From contig CM038471.1 of NCBI GenBank assembly GCA_021464415.1, forward strand, positions 14,064,073 to 14,128,072: 64,000 nt of DNA. Reading direction: 5' to 3'. Every line of letters starts with the position of its first letter. The stretch's first letter is position 1. This document shows, in pieces, positions 1 to 10,296 of this stretch. The position numbers and the translations under genes were made by a program. The DNA comes from Lonicera japonica (Eukaryota > Streptophyta > Magnoliopsida > Dipsacales > Caprifoliaceae). The notes under the pieces were generated by a model. That model ran no database searches. It was given only the letters and a program-made list of their open reading frames with translations, and was not told the origin of the DNA.

Positions 1-671
1 CATATTCGGTTCAATATATCGGCTGGAGAGAAATCGGCATTTTATCGGCAATTTATCGGCGATAAATCGCGATAAAGCCAATCGGCGATAAATTGAACTT
101 TTTTTTTTTAACGTTCCAAACTCAAACGACGGCGTTTTTAATCCCAAACCCTATTCGTTCTCTCCTCGTCGACGACTCCCACACTCGACACCGCCATTCC
201 TCTCTCTATCTCTCACTCTAGCTCTTCGTCGTTCCTCTTTCTCTCTCTCACACACGACGACTCGACCTCGAGCTCGCCATTTCTCTCTCTCACACAGTCA
301 CACGACGACGACTCGACCTCAACCTCCCTGTATGGCTGTACCTCTCTCTATCTCTCAGTCTCACTCGCTGTTCCTCTCTCAGTCTCTCCCAGTCGACTGC
401 CGTGCTTCACTCACTGTTCCTGCTCTGTTTGGACGACTGCCGTGCTTCACTCGCTGTTCCTGCTTTGTTTCTATTAAATATTAATATATTAATGTCCATT
501 TTGCTACTATTATGTTTTATTTAGCATATTGTTATATAATATATTATTTATATGGTGAATAGTGCATATCCGATTTTTTCCGATTTATCCCCGATAAATC
601 CCCGATAAAATGAAAAATCCCCACTCCCCACCTTGCCGATCGATTTCCGATTCACGATTTTTAGAACATTG
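1..671. mobile_element. Decayed hAT-like remnant with CGATAAAT-rich ends
   Basis: Both ends are dense in short CGATAAA/TTTATCG motifs in opposing orientation (about 15-100 and 570-660). The right end finishes in TTTTTAGAACATTG, which resembles the CAGTGTTCTAAAAA-type terminus common in plant hAT non-autonomous elements. Between them is a CT-rich stretch (150-470) with repeated phrases such as GACTGCCGTGCTTCACTC. The left end may lie outside the window. No coding capacity is visible. Family assignment is inference. Confidence 0.3.
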
Positions 672-717
672 CTTCTTCACTCTTTGTAAGTTCTTTTCAC
701 ATTTATTCTCTATATAC

Positions 718-784
718 TTCTACTTCTTCTTCTACTTCTTCTTCTTCTTCTTCTTCTACTTCTTCTTCTTCTTCTTCCTCTTCT
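718..784. repeat. TTC/CTT microsatellite
   Basis: Near-perfect TTC trinucleotide run broken by TTCTAC interruptions. The poly-Phe/Tyr translation of this stretch is an artefact of the repeat. Confidence 0.85.
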
Positions 785-888
785 ATATATATAATAGTTA
801 TATATATACATATATGTACATGTATTCAATACCATGATCATCAAAAAGAGTTGTGGACAGCATGTATTTTCTGGAAACACTAGACAGA

Positions 889-1020
889 ATTTTCACCTCA
901 CTGCCCCACGGAATTTTCACTGCCCCACGATTTGATGAACACTCACTGCCCTACGAAATTTTCACCTCACTGCCCCACGAAATTTTCACTGCCCCACGAA
1001 ATTTTCACCTCACTGCCCCC
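889..1020. repeat. Short tandem repeat, ATTTTCAC(CTCACTGCCC) type
   Basis: Six or so alternating long and short copies of a unit built from ATTTTCAC, CTCACTGCCCCAC and GAA. One copy is variant (GATTTGATGAACAC). The pattern fits slippage within a minisatellite. No coding evidence. Confidence 0.75.
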
Positions 1021-1239
1021 ATAGAATTGTTCTATTATTATTTGCCTTATATTTTTATGTGATAAATATTAATAATTTAATATATATGAGTATTGTTTGA
1101 TTTTTATTTATGATTAAATTTTATGAGTATTGGTGTGATGATTTGAGATTGTTATTGTATTTGTGATATTATTTGCACTTTTAGTATAGATTATCAATAT
1201 TATGATAGTTTTGTAATTTTTTAGGAATTTTTTTTTTAA

Positions 1240-1631
1240 AAAAAGTGAGGCTTACGCCTCAATGCGCCTTGAGGCCTACGCCTCGCCTCGCCCGGGCTAA
1301 ACGCCTCAAACCCACCTCGCGCCTTTTAAAACATTGGGAAGGACTAGCGCCTAGGGGATTAATCGGGATTGATCAAACAAACAAATTCATATTTACTAAT
1401 TATTCAAAATAACCTAATAACATTATACAAATAAAATCAAAATTTACTTCTAAAAATTACATCGAGAACTTGTTAAACAAAAATTCTCACAATTCAAACA
1501 TGACAAAGAATAGCTTCTAAAACAAAAAGGAGTGAAAGACTAGGCGGCCACCTAGCTAGGCTAAGTGCAGACCACCACCTAGAGCCTAGGCGAGGACTAA
1601 TTGGCCCTAGCCGGGGAATTTTTGAGCACTG
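1240..1631. mobile_element. Two abutting GC-rich hAT-like remnants
   Basis: A GC-rich terminus with GCCTC/GAGGC inverted motifs ends in TTTTAAAACATTG at 1336. A second unit runs from CATTGGGAAGGACTAG (1332) to AATTTTTGAGCACTG (1631) with matching CCTAGGCG-type ends. Such ends are common on plant hAT-like non-autonomous elements. Target duplications are not clear, so this is tentative. Confidence 0.35.
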
Positions 1632-2073
1632 ATTTTAGTTGTCACTAGATTTGGTGATTTGGTAACTGATTGTAGAAACTGCAAGCTTATTTTGGACATT
1701 CGGAATACGAAAGGTGGACCCTTAATTTGGGATGGAGAGTGTATTGACTCCAAATGCAACTTGGAAAAAACTACAGTCCACAAGTGGACCACAAGAATTA
1801 AGGACAAAAAGTAGCACATCCATATATCTACGTTTCTGCTTAATAAACAGGAAACTGAATTGTACAGCCAATAATTTATATATCCATTGGCAGAAAACTT
1901 ATATATCAGATCAAGAAAATTGAACTTGTTGCAGAAGTGTTACTAGATTTCATCACAAAACAATAATATCTATGTACTATGTCACTTGGGTCTTCTGTTA
2001 CTTCCTCTAGACTCGATTACCATCTAAAGTAGCAACCATGCAGTACTCACTAGCTCAATGTTAGTTCCTATTA
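1632..2073. other. Intergenic, no gene seen
   Basis: AT-rich sequence. A GGGATGGAGAGTGTA motif near 1725 resembles a lone Stowaway end, but no partner end is visible. Confidence 0.4.
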
Positions 2074-2259
2074 CTCCCCTCTGTCTCAAAGTAAGAGTCT
2101 CACTTCCCTTTTTGGGATGTCTCAAATCAGCAGTCTCATTTCTTTGGGGACGTAATCAATGTTTCAAATCTCACAATTAAACATTGCTTAGGTTGAAATT
2201 TTTATTTTCTTGAGAAGTATCAAAACCCAGAGTGGGCCTCTTAATTGAGACAGAGAGAG
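2074..2259. mobile_element. Stowaway-like MITE (Tc1/mariner)
   Basis: Begins CTCCCCTCTGTCTCAA and ends TTGAGACAGAGAGAG, which are inverted copies close to the Stowaway consensus CTCCCTCCGTC. It is flanked on both sides by TA (2072-2073 and 2260-2261), the Tc1/mariner target dinucleotide. About 186 bp, no coding capacity. Confidence 0.78.
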
Positions 2260-3354
2260 TATTATTAAACACTTTTCTAATTCCGGATTTTCCTCTCTCG
2301 GTATACTATTTCTTCTAAGCATGCAAAGTTTTAAAGCAGGATTTCAGATCATGTAGAGATACAAGTGACCATTCAATCAGTACGTTCATTTTTTCTTAAT
2401 TTCCAAATCCGTAAGTTTTAATAAAATAGCATTACTGTAATGGACTTATAAATCTCCAATTGTATTTTTTCGTATGCATCTTCAAAATCTAATAGTTATA
2501 TACTCCATCAGCATTATGAGCTGGGGGGGATGTTATTAGTGGAAGTATAGGTTTCGGTTTCTCTAAAGGTGATAAAAGAATCAACAAATTAATGGAGTTA
2601 CTTAACCAAAACAATGAAAAAATATTTATGGAAAAAGAAAAGAAATGTAAGGACAAAAATAAGTTTGGGTTATTTGGGGCTTTTAGAATCTAGTTCTTAA
2701 GTCTATAAAATTTAAGGATACAACGCCTTAGAGATACTGTTTCACACTATCTGCCTCGGTATCTAGAGATATTGCCTCTCGCAAAGACCTGAATTGGGAA
2801 ATACTTGTGACACATATACCTCCTAAGACAAAAAATAAATAAATAAAATAAATTTGAGTCATTCTTTAAAAAACAAAAGTTGTGTACCGCCGCGACCTCA
2901 CCTTGCATAGTTGCACATAAACCCACCCGTCTCTCTTTTTTCATCACTCTCAGTTTCTCTCTCTCTCTTCACTTCTCTTCTTCTTCAAACCACACGACCA
3001 CATTGCTGAGCCGGCAACTAGCGTCCCCAACCCCCATCCCCATGAGTGCAGGACAGTCACCCTCCCACTCATCATTGCCCATCCCAAGGTATATATTTCT
3101 TAGATATGCATTTTAATATTAGGTATAATTTTATTTCTTGATTAACTGCATAATATTATTAAAGCTATTATGTTTGGGTTGCATTATTATCATTTCTCGT
3201 AATTGTCCACATTCGCTATTTGAGTTGCATGAAATATTATTATTAATGTTATTATGTTTGAGTTAAAAATTTATTGCTTTAAATATGTTTTTTTTTCTTT
3301 GAATTTTAACACCCCCAAGCCGAATTTCTGGGTCCGCCACTGACCGGATACTAA
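2260..3354. other. Intergenic or intron, no firm gene
   Basis: The stretch 2880-3090 is CT-rich on the plus strand and contains an ATG (about 3042) followed by an AAG/GTATAT splice-donor-like site near 3088; that is too weak to call a gene. A CTGGGTCCGCCACTG motif near 3330-3341 resembles the end of a plant transposon. If the minus-strand exon at 3858-3957 is real, this region could be its first intron. Confidence 0.35.
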
Positions 3355-3619
3355 AGCTCCGTTTGATAACAACATAGAAAAGAAAAATAAAAACACTTGA
3401 TTTGGGTTTGGAAAATAAGTTGTCATGTAATGAAATACTCTTCAAATCATGCTCATTTTATGATAGATGTCATGCATCCTTCATAATTTGGTAAAAAAAA
3501 ATTGTTTCTCAATCACCAAAAAAAAATTCTTCAAAAAAATTAGCAAAGTATATTTTCTAACTTCTGACAAAAATCAACTATATTTATTTTCTTTTTCTAC
3601 ATTGTTATCAAACAGACCC
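3355..3619. mobile_element. Tourist-like MITE (PIF/Harbinger)
   Basis: Left terminus AGCTCCGTTTGATAACAACA and inverted right terminus GGGTCTGTTTGATAACAATG match over most of 28 bases. Flanked by TAA on both sides (3352-3354 and 3620-3622), the trinucleotide duplication typical of PIF/Harbinger MITEs. About 265 bp, AT-rich, non-coding. Confidence 0.8.
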
Positions 3620-3857
3620 TAATTTTTTCAATAAATTTGCAAGTAAGTAGCATGTAAGAAGAGATTGATAGCAGGGAAAGGGAAAGGTACAAATGTAGAT
3701 ACAAATTATGAAATCAAATGCCCAAGAAATCAATCATCAATCAATCAATGTAGGACAGATAGATAATGTATATTTAAGTCAAGAAAGGCACAAAAATAAA
3801 ATTATATAATGATGAAGTCAAGTGAAATCATCACATACATACTAGACACATACATAC

Positions 3858-3957
3858 CAGAAATGGATGAATTGAAGTAGTTCAACTGAGCAGCAGCAGC
3901 AACAGTAACTGGAAATGAAGGCTTGGGAAAGGGGGATTCAATACAAAGAGAAGCCAT
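3858..3957 (-). CDS. Probable first coding exon of a host gene (plastid-targeted-like N terminus)
   Basis: On the minus strand, an ATG at 3957 sits in a strong plant start context (AACAAATGGCT). It opens 33 codons beginning MASLCIESPFPKPSF and continuing with a run of alanines, then stops being open after a consensus donor (CTG/GTATGT, intron starting at 3857). The N terminus has the Met-Ala-Ser start, hydroxylated residues and near absence of acidic residues common in chloroplast transit peptides. Upstream (3958 to about 4150) is CT-rich leader sequence in this orientation, as in many plant 5' UTRs. I could not find exon 2 between 1 and 3850, which is full of MITEs, so the gene may have a long intron, continue outside the window or be broken. 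Product unknown. Confidence 0.5.
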
Positions 3958-4245
3958 TTGTTGCTACCTTCCCTCCAATCAATCAAAAGCGCAAAACCTA
4001 AACCTAGTTGCTAATCAAAACCTGCTCATGCATACATATGTATATGTATAATAGACAGTACAAGTCAATTAAACCCACCAAACCCCTCAACGCACTCTCT
4101 CTCTCTTCTTTCCCTCTCAAAAAAGACTAGACTGTAGAGTGAGGGGACAGAGACTGGTTTGCTTTGGGCGGATTCAAAGACAGCGTTGGCCCCAAGTGTC
4201 AGCCGCCCACCTGTTTTATTATGGCGGTGACCTTATATTTGTCAC
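3958..4245 (-). promoter_or_regulatory. Possible 5' UTR and core promoter of the minus-strand exon
   Basis: Read on the minus strand, a TATA-like AAATATAAGG lies at about 4230-4240. It is followed by a CT-rich leader (about 4080-4130) and then the start codon at 3957. The spacing is plausible for a plant promoter and leader. Inference only. Confidence 0.3.
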
Positions 4246-4310
4246 GAACGTCTTCAAATATAAATTTATATTATCACTACCGGTGACGACCCGGCCCTAG
4301 TTCTAACTTA

Positions 4311-4727
4311 CTCCGTTCGGATGGAATGGGACGGAGGAAAGGAAATTGTTAATTAGAAAAAAAAATAGAATGGAATAGAATAAAAAGGAAGGAATTTAAT
4401 TTATTATTGTTTGGATAGTTAAAGATTAAAAAAATATAATAAAAATAAATTTTGTTTGGATAGAAAGAAAAGAAATATGATTTAATATATTATTAATAAA
4501 TTAGAGTTAAATTTAGAAAAACATGAAAAAAATTAAAAAAATATCCTTTCCCTCCCAATCTTCCCAATATTTGAAGAAAAGAAAGTAAAGGAATATAAGA
4601 GATTTGTATTCCCTCTCAATTCTTCCGTTTTCTCTCCACTCTTTCTTATGAATCTATTCAAATGAGTAAAATGCGTTTCATCTTCTTTTCCTTTCATTTC
4701 CATCTCATTCCCTTAATCGAAACGGAC
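4311..4727. mobile_element. Stowaway-like MITE with TA target duplication
   Basis: Left end CTCCGTTCGGATGGAATGGG and inverted right end GTCCGTTTCGATTAAGGG are similar. TA flanks both ends (4309-4310 and 4728-4729). About 417 bp, very AT-rich inside, no open frame of note. Confidence 0.55.
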
Positions 4728-6594
4728 TATAAATGGAATTTTCTCGCACGATTTTATTCTTAGTAAGTGTATATATGGCAATTCTTAAAAAGCCTTCTAT
4801 TAGTAAAAACTTTAAGCATACGCATATAAGGCATTACAAATTTTCTCCATATTCTGATGTAGGACTTTGCACTACTATTCTTATCGCTCGCTCAAAATAA
4901 GTGTAATCACATATGCTCAATATTTGAAAATAATTTATTAGTAAAAATTGGCTTAACATCATAGCAATAGAATATTAAGTGTATTAGAATATTTTTAAAC
5001 GTGTACCGGAGTATTTTTCAAAGAAAATCCGTTTTAATGAAAGGTAAGTGTACTGACATTAAATTAGTCAAAATAGGATATTTGTGACACATTTGAGAGG
5101 TAAAAAAAACCCCTTTATTATTAGACTGTTTCAGTGTTTCACTACAACCATTATTAGACTTGACTTTGGGCTACCGTCTTGGTTATAATTTTGAGGTCGA
5201 CTACGAACTCTTGGGCAACCGTAAAAATACTTCAATATGAAATTTCCATCTCCAAAAAATAGGGTAGTAGTAATTACACACACCTTTTTTTTTACTTGAT
5301 TTCACTGCATTGGCGTCACACACCTTTTTTACTTAGCCGTTGCATATACACGAGGCCACTATTAATCATACACGTTTTTTTACTTGGTTTCATACCATTT
5401 CACTCATTCGACGCATAGCTGCATATGCAGTTACTAATTGACACATTCTCGTTGTATGTGCACCGAGCCACTCTGAATATTTATTCACTATATATGCGCC
5501 AAATGAGTGGATAGACTAAAATCAAGTAAAGAGATATTTGTCTTTAGCAGGACCCAAAAATATTGTACCAAATGTTTGTCCATGCAACATTGAGGGCTAG
5601 GGGCAGATGATCGGAATACCTGGGTTTTATTCCTAGCATTTGGTTGTCATGTACTAGTAAAGGAGGTTTTTTTTTTCCTTGGTTATACTTCAACGCGTTT
5701 AATAGTATTAAATATAGGCACTGCCTACATAAGAGAAACTCTATCTCATGTTAGGTCCAGAGAGTTTATTCTTTCGGTGAGTTCAACAACAAAAGGGTAA
5801 CCCACTTGAATAAGGGTTCAATGCTTCCTAGTGGATTTGTACGGTGCCAACTTTATTTATATATTGTTGTAGTTGAAAAAATAATTCCAACCAATATGGA
5901 TGTGCCATCGAACTCTTTGCTGTTGTTTCCACCCCAATTGTGGTGGTACCTTTGTGTCCACTTGTTGTGATAGTGGTTGTAACCACATATATGACTTGTG
6001 TATAGAAAAAGTTTAATCGTAAACCTATGCTATCATTCAAAATAAAAAATAAAATAAAATAAAATTTGCACCAAATTGAAAATTTTAGGTAACTTTTGTT
6101 TAGTTATCTGAGTACTAAATTTAAAATATAAAGACGTTTGATAAAACTATTGAAAATTAAAACTGAAACTGAAAAAAGTGTTTGTTTACTTCTAAAAATT
6201 GTATCTAAAAAAATGTTCTTTGTTTGAATATAACACATCTGAAAATTGATTTTTTTTAATATGACAAGTTTGCCATTACTAGTCTATTTAGATCACATGT
6301 AAAATGAGAAACAAAGAGGGTAAAATAAGTATTTTACAATAGAGTGTTTTAAGTTTTCAGATTTAAGTGATAAATTTGATACTTAAAATTTTTGCTCCAA
6401 ATTTTTAGTTTTAAGTGGCAAACCACTTAAATTTTTTAGCAAACAAACAACTCCTAAGCTAAAGTTTAAGTTTATATCTGAAAATTTTATTTGTTTTTTA
6501 GTTTGAATACATTATCGGAGTATATACCGAATATATTGTTTGGACCACAACTATTTTTTCCTCCAAAGGACAAAAGGGAATAATATAGGAGTTG
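4728..6594. other. Intergenic, no gene seen
   Basis: AT-rich DNA with short repeats (for example repeats of CACACCTTTTTT between 5278 and 5330). Open frames are short and show no recognisable protein features. Confidence 0.45.
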
Positions 6595-6916
6595 GGCCTC
6601 GTTTGGTTCACGGAAGGGAAATCAATTTCTTTATCTTTCCTATGGAGGTGGGAAACTAAATTTCATGTCAGATTTCTTTTCTTGTGTTTGATAAAATATA
6701 AAAAGTATTTAGCTAAGGGTATTATTGTCTAAATTTTTTGTAATAAATGCTTGAAAATTATATGGGAAAATCAATCACATGCGTTTTGAAAGGAATTGTT
6801 TTACCCCGTACTTTCCCCTATCTCGAGAAAGTATTTCCGAAATTTGTGCTTACCAAATAAAGGAAAGGAACGACTTTCCTTTCCCGAGTACTAAAATTCG
6901 TGAATCAAACAAGACC
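6595..6916. mobile_element. Tourist-like MITE
   Basis: Left end GGCCTCGTTTGGTTCACG and inverted right end GGTCTTGTTTGATTCACG match with few changes. Both sides carry TTG (6592-6594 and 6917-6919), a close variant of the TWA duplication of PIF/Harbinger. The GGCCTCGTTTGG start is typical of Tourist elements. About 322 bp, non-coding. Confidence 0.7.
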
Positions 6917-9900
6917 TTGAGTGTTCAGATTCAGAATGAAAACATTAACGTCTGAAAAATTTGCAAATCACACGGAAGCAATTTTCCTAAAAAAAAGAAA
7001 GAACGAAAACATTAGGTGAGTCTAAAAAAATTTGCAAATCACACGGAAGTAGTAACCCTAATTGGATAGGATTGCTGAGCATTCAGATTTCTAAGGTTGC
7101 ATAGGATTCGTTTGCTTTCCCAAATTATTTCATTTATAATTAGATTATTTCATAATTTTTTTTATTTCAACAAAATAAAAATTGTGATATAATTTTTTTC
7201 GCATGAACTTGTAAGTTATGTAATTTTAATTATATCTTTACGCTTTTTTATTTAATATCTTGAGTATTAACTAAAAATTTTGATTTTATACGCTAGTTCA
7301 TTTTAAATTGCCCAATTCAGAAGTTAGAAGACAACTTAACGAACTCTTAATAAATTTTATATTTTTATAAAACACAAATATACTAGCATTTTTTGTATAA
7401 AAAGTTAGAAGTGAACGTTAATTTTTGGTAAGATGTTGTACCATTTTTGTGAAATGTTTGCCGGAAAGAATGGAATTTTAATTAATTTTTAATTTTTAAA
7501 AATTTAAGTGGGTGAGAAGATAAAATAGCGACGATTTTTTTATGTTATTTTTTAGGTTCAGATTGATGTAATTTTGATTTTTGGTGGGGTGAGAAAACGA
7601 ATTATGTGGGTGTATTTAAAAACACTCTTATTTTTTTATTTTGCCATTTTTTCCCATAAAATCAAATTCTCTATGTGATAAAAAAAAAATCTAAAAAAAT
7701 AAAGATAAAAATATAACTTTTTATCAAATCATTGACCTCTTGTTTTCAACTTATCAAATAACTAATTGTTTTTTCAATCGTTCAAACTTTTTTCCTTATC
7801 AAATAAGCTCTTATCATTTGAAAACGAAAATTTGAACAAAATGTAAATTTGTTGTAATGTTTAGAAAAAAAATTCAAATTTTTTATTTTACTATTTATAG
7901 TTTGTTAACTTTTTCTTTTTTATCATGCGATTGCTGTGTCTTACTAACTATTGTTAAGGCGGCTTATTTTTTTTGTCACCGTTGATTTTGATAAAATTTA
8001 GTGCCTTTTTAGGAGTGGAGGAAGTATTATTGAAATATACTCTGTCCGTTTTAATTAGTAGTTACAACTTATGTTGATAAGTTTCAGGGAAATGATAATT
8101 TCACTCTAATTAATAACAAAAAAATAAAAGTTGTATTATACTAGAATTCGGAGCACACACATTCGCATGTGCAATATTATCTTGATATTTAAAACACTTT
8201 AATAACGTGTGATTATAGTTGGTCAAGTGATAAAGTAGTGCTTGTTTTATGTATAAGGGTATATTTGATGTGCCGAATTAGAGAGTCGGATAGAATTATT
8301 TAATTCTTTCAAACATGATAAAACAATTTTACATCTTAGGTGAGATTCATTAATATCTATTGATAGGATAAAATGTTTCAATGGAATAAATAATTCGTTC
8401 GAATATCTAATCGCTACAAATACTAAATATAGGGTAAGATAAAATTATCATATCCACTTTATTATCATGCTTGTTGAACATAGTCTAAAATCATAAGTTT
8501 AAAACTTTAATCGTTGTTTACTTATTTTAAAATTATATAAAATTATTTTAATAATTTAATTGAGACGCCAAAAACACTGGGACGCTTAATTACGGGTTTT
8601 AAAATAGGTGTTGTACTTCACTTAAAAATGAACAACCAACAACCATGCATTAATCACGTCCAAAAACTCACTTTTCACGGTGTCCCCAGTTCACGCGCAA
8701 TAGTTGAAACTTGAAAGTGATGGTTGCCAAACTTTCCAGACCTTTTTTAAAACGCATATACAAATCCTAGTACTATGGTGGTGACCCGTTACAATAATGT
8801 TTTGCTATATAAATCAAGAAACAAATGGCTATTTGGTTAAAAATTTTGAGTTAAAATTAAAAATTTATTTTGAAGTTGAGTTTTTAAAGAAAGGTTTTTA
8901 AATTAGATTTATTTTTGGTACAAAAAACTAAACTCATGAGAGAAAGTAAAACTTATAAAATAGTCGCAATTGATCTTATTTTATAAAACTCGATAAGTAG
9001 GTTTCGAATATATATATATATATTTTATCTAATTCCGACTTTTGGATTTAAAGTTGTGGTGTTCTAAATTTTTTAAAAGTTTCGTGAAAGAAAAAGTAAA
9101 GTAAATTTGGTTTTGGGAAATGTGTAATAAGATTTTAAATTTAGTTTTGAAAACAACTACCAACCAAGAATTTTTTTAAAAAAAAAATTTGAAAAAGTGT
9201 CTTTAAATGCCAAACCAAACATGGAAAAAATATCTATAATAAAGGATCAGTGCATTTCTGGTACGGATCGGACTTTTTAGCCACGATTTTTTGTCGTCAA
9301 AAAATTGGGGAGATGTTTTTAGTGACAAAAAAACTGTCACAAAAAATTCAGTCTATACGGACTGATCCGCACTTGAAACCTTCTTAATAAGGGATAATGG
9401 TTTTTAAATTTAAAGATGTATAAGAGAATAAAAAATTATATACCTCAAATTTAATATGCTTTTTGAATGAATGGTAATACCTTTGGCATGAGTTTCAACA
9501 TACTATGATATATAAGAACATTGCCAATGGTCTAAAGTAAAATTGAAATTTCTAATTACACTAAAAAAAATTTGAAAAAAAATTACTAGATATTGAAAAT
9601 TATCATAAAAGTACACAAAATTTTAATACACCGCAAGACAATAAAATAGATTAAACAAAAACAATACATACTAAAAATAAAAGTATTAAAAAAACTCTTG
9701 TTGCATCACCATGGCCTTTTCCCTTTCTCTCATCTCTCCTTAGTCAAACTCATACACAAATTAAAGAGTAAAATCCCAAATCAAACTTTTACAAGATTAC
9801 ATTATGTTTTAAGCTTGTTTATAAGCCACATATTGAAGTATTTGTACATACATTTTGATTATTTTGTTGTAAATTGTTCAATGATTGAAGCTGTAATTGT

Positions 9901-10296
9901 TTTTCTTCATTCGATAGCACAGTGCCGAATTTGGTACAACAATTTGACGATGATGTGATGAATTTAGTATGATGTTTTGAAAACTTGTTGCCGGCTACAA
10001 GAGACATAATTCAGTAAAGATTGACCAATGCCAAAATATCATACTAAATAAAGCCTCGTCAAATTATTGTACCAAATTCAGTATTGATTAGTTGAGCGAA
10101 GAAAAAAATATTACACATTTAATCTTTAAACAATTTACAACAATATAACAAAAATATGTGTATGAAAAAATTCAATACTTCCATCAAAAGCAAACTTAAA
10201 ACATAATATGAATACACGTTCTCAATACACTACAAAGATACTCTTAATTCTACCACAAATTAAATATTGTATTTTTTCCCTGAAACATTACACACC
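6917..10296. other. Intergenic, AT-rich, no gene recognised
   Basis: A local direct repeat of about 45 bp sits at 6938-6990 and 7007-7060 (shared core AATTTGCAAATCACACGGAAG). A GGAGTGGAGGAAGTA motif at about 8011-8030 resembles a lone Stowaway end. A weak inverted repeat (about 9262-9275 with 9358-9373, CGGATC core) is also present. Open frames such as 9698-9958 are compositionally unremarkable and match nothing I recognise. Confidence 0.4.

Noticed and set aside
610..837. Reading frame with long poly-Phe run
   Set aside because: It is a translation of the TTC microsatellite and AT-rich flanks, with no protein-like features.
6080..6470. Possible MITE (TTAGG...GTTTG-type ends)
   Set aside because: The inverted ends match too poorly by eye and no target duplication was found.
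9250..9390. Small palindromic element with CGGATC arms
   Set aside because: The arms are only about 12 bp with mismatches and no flanking duplication; too weak to call.
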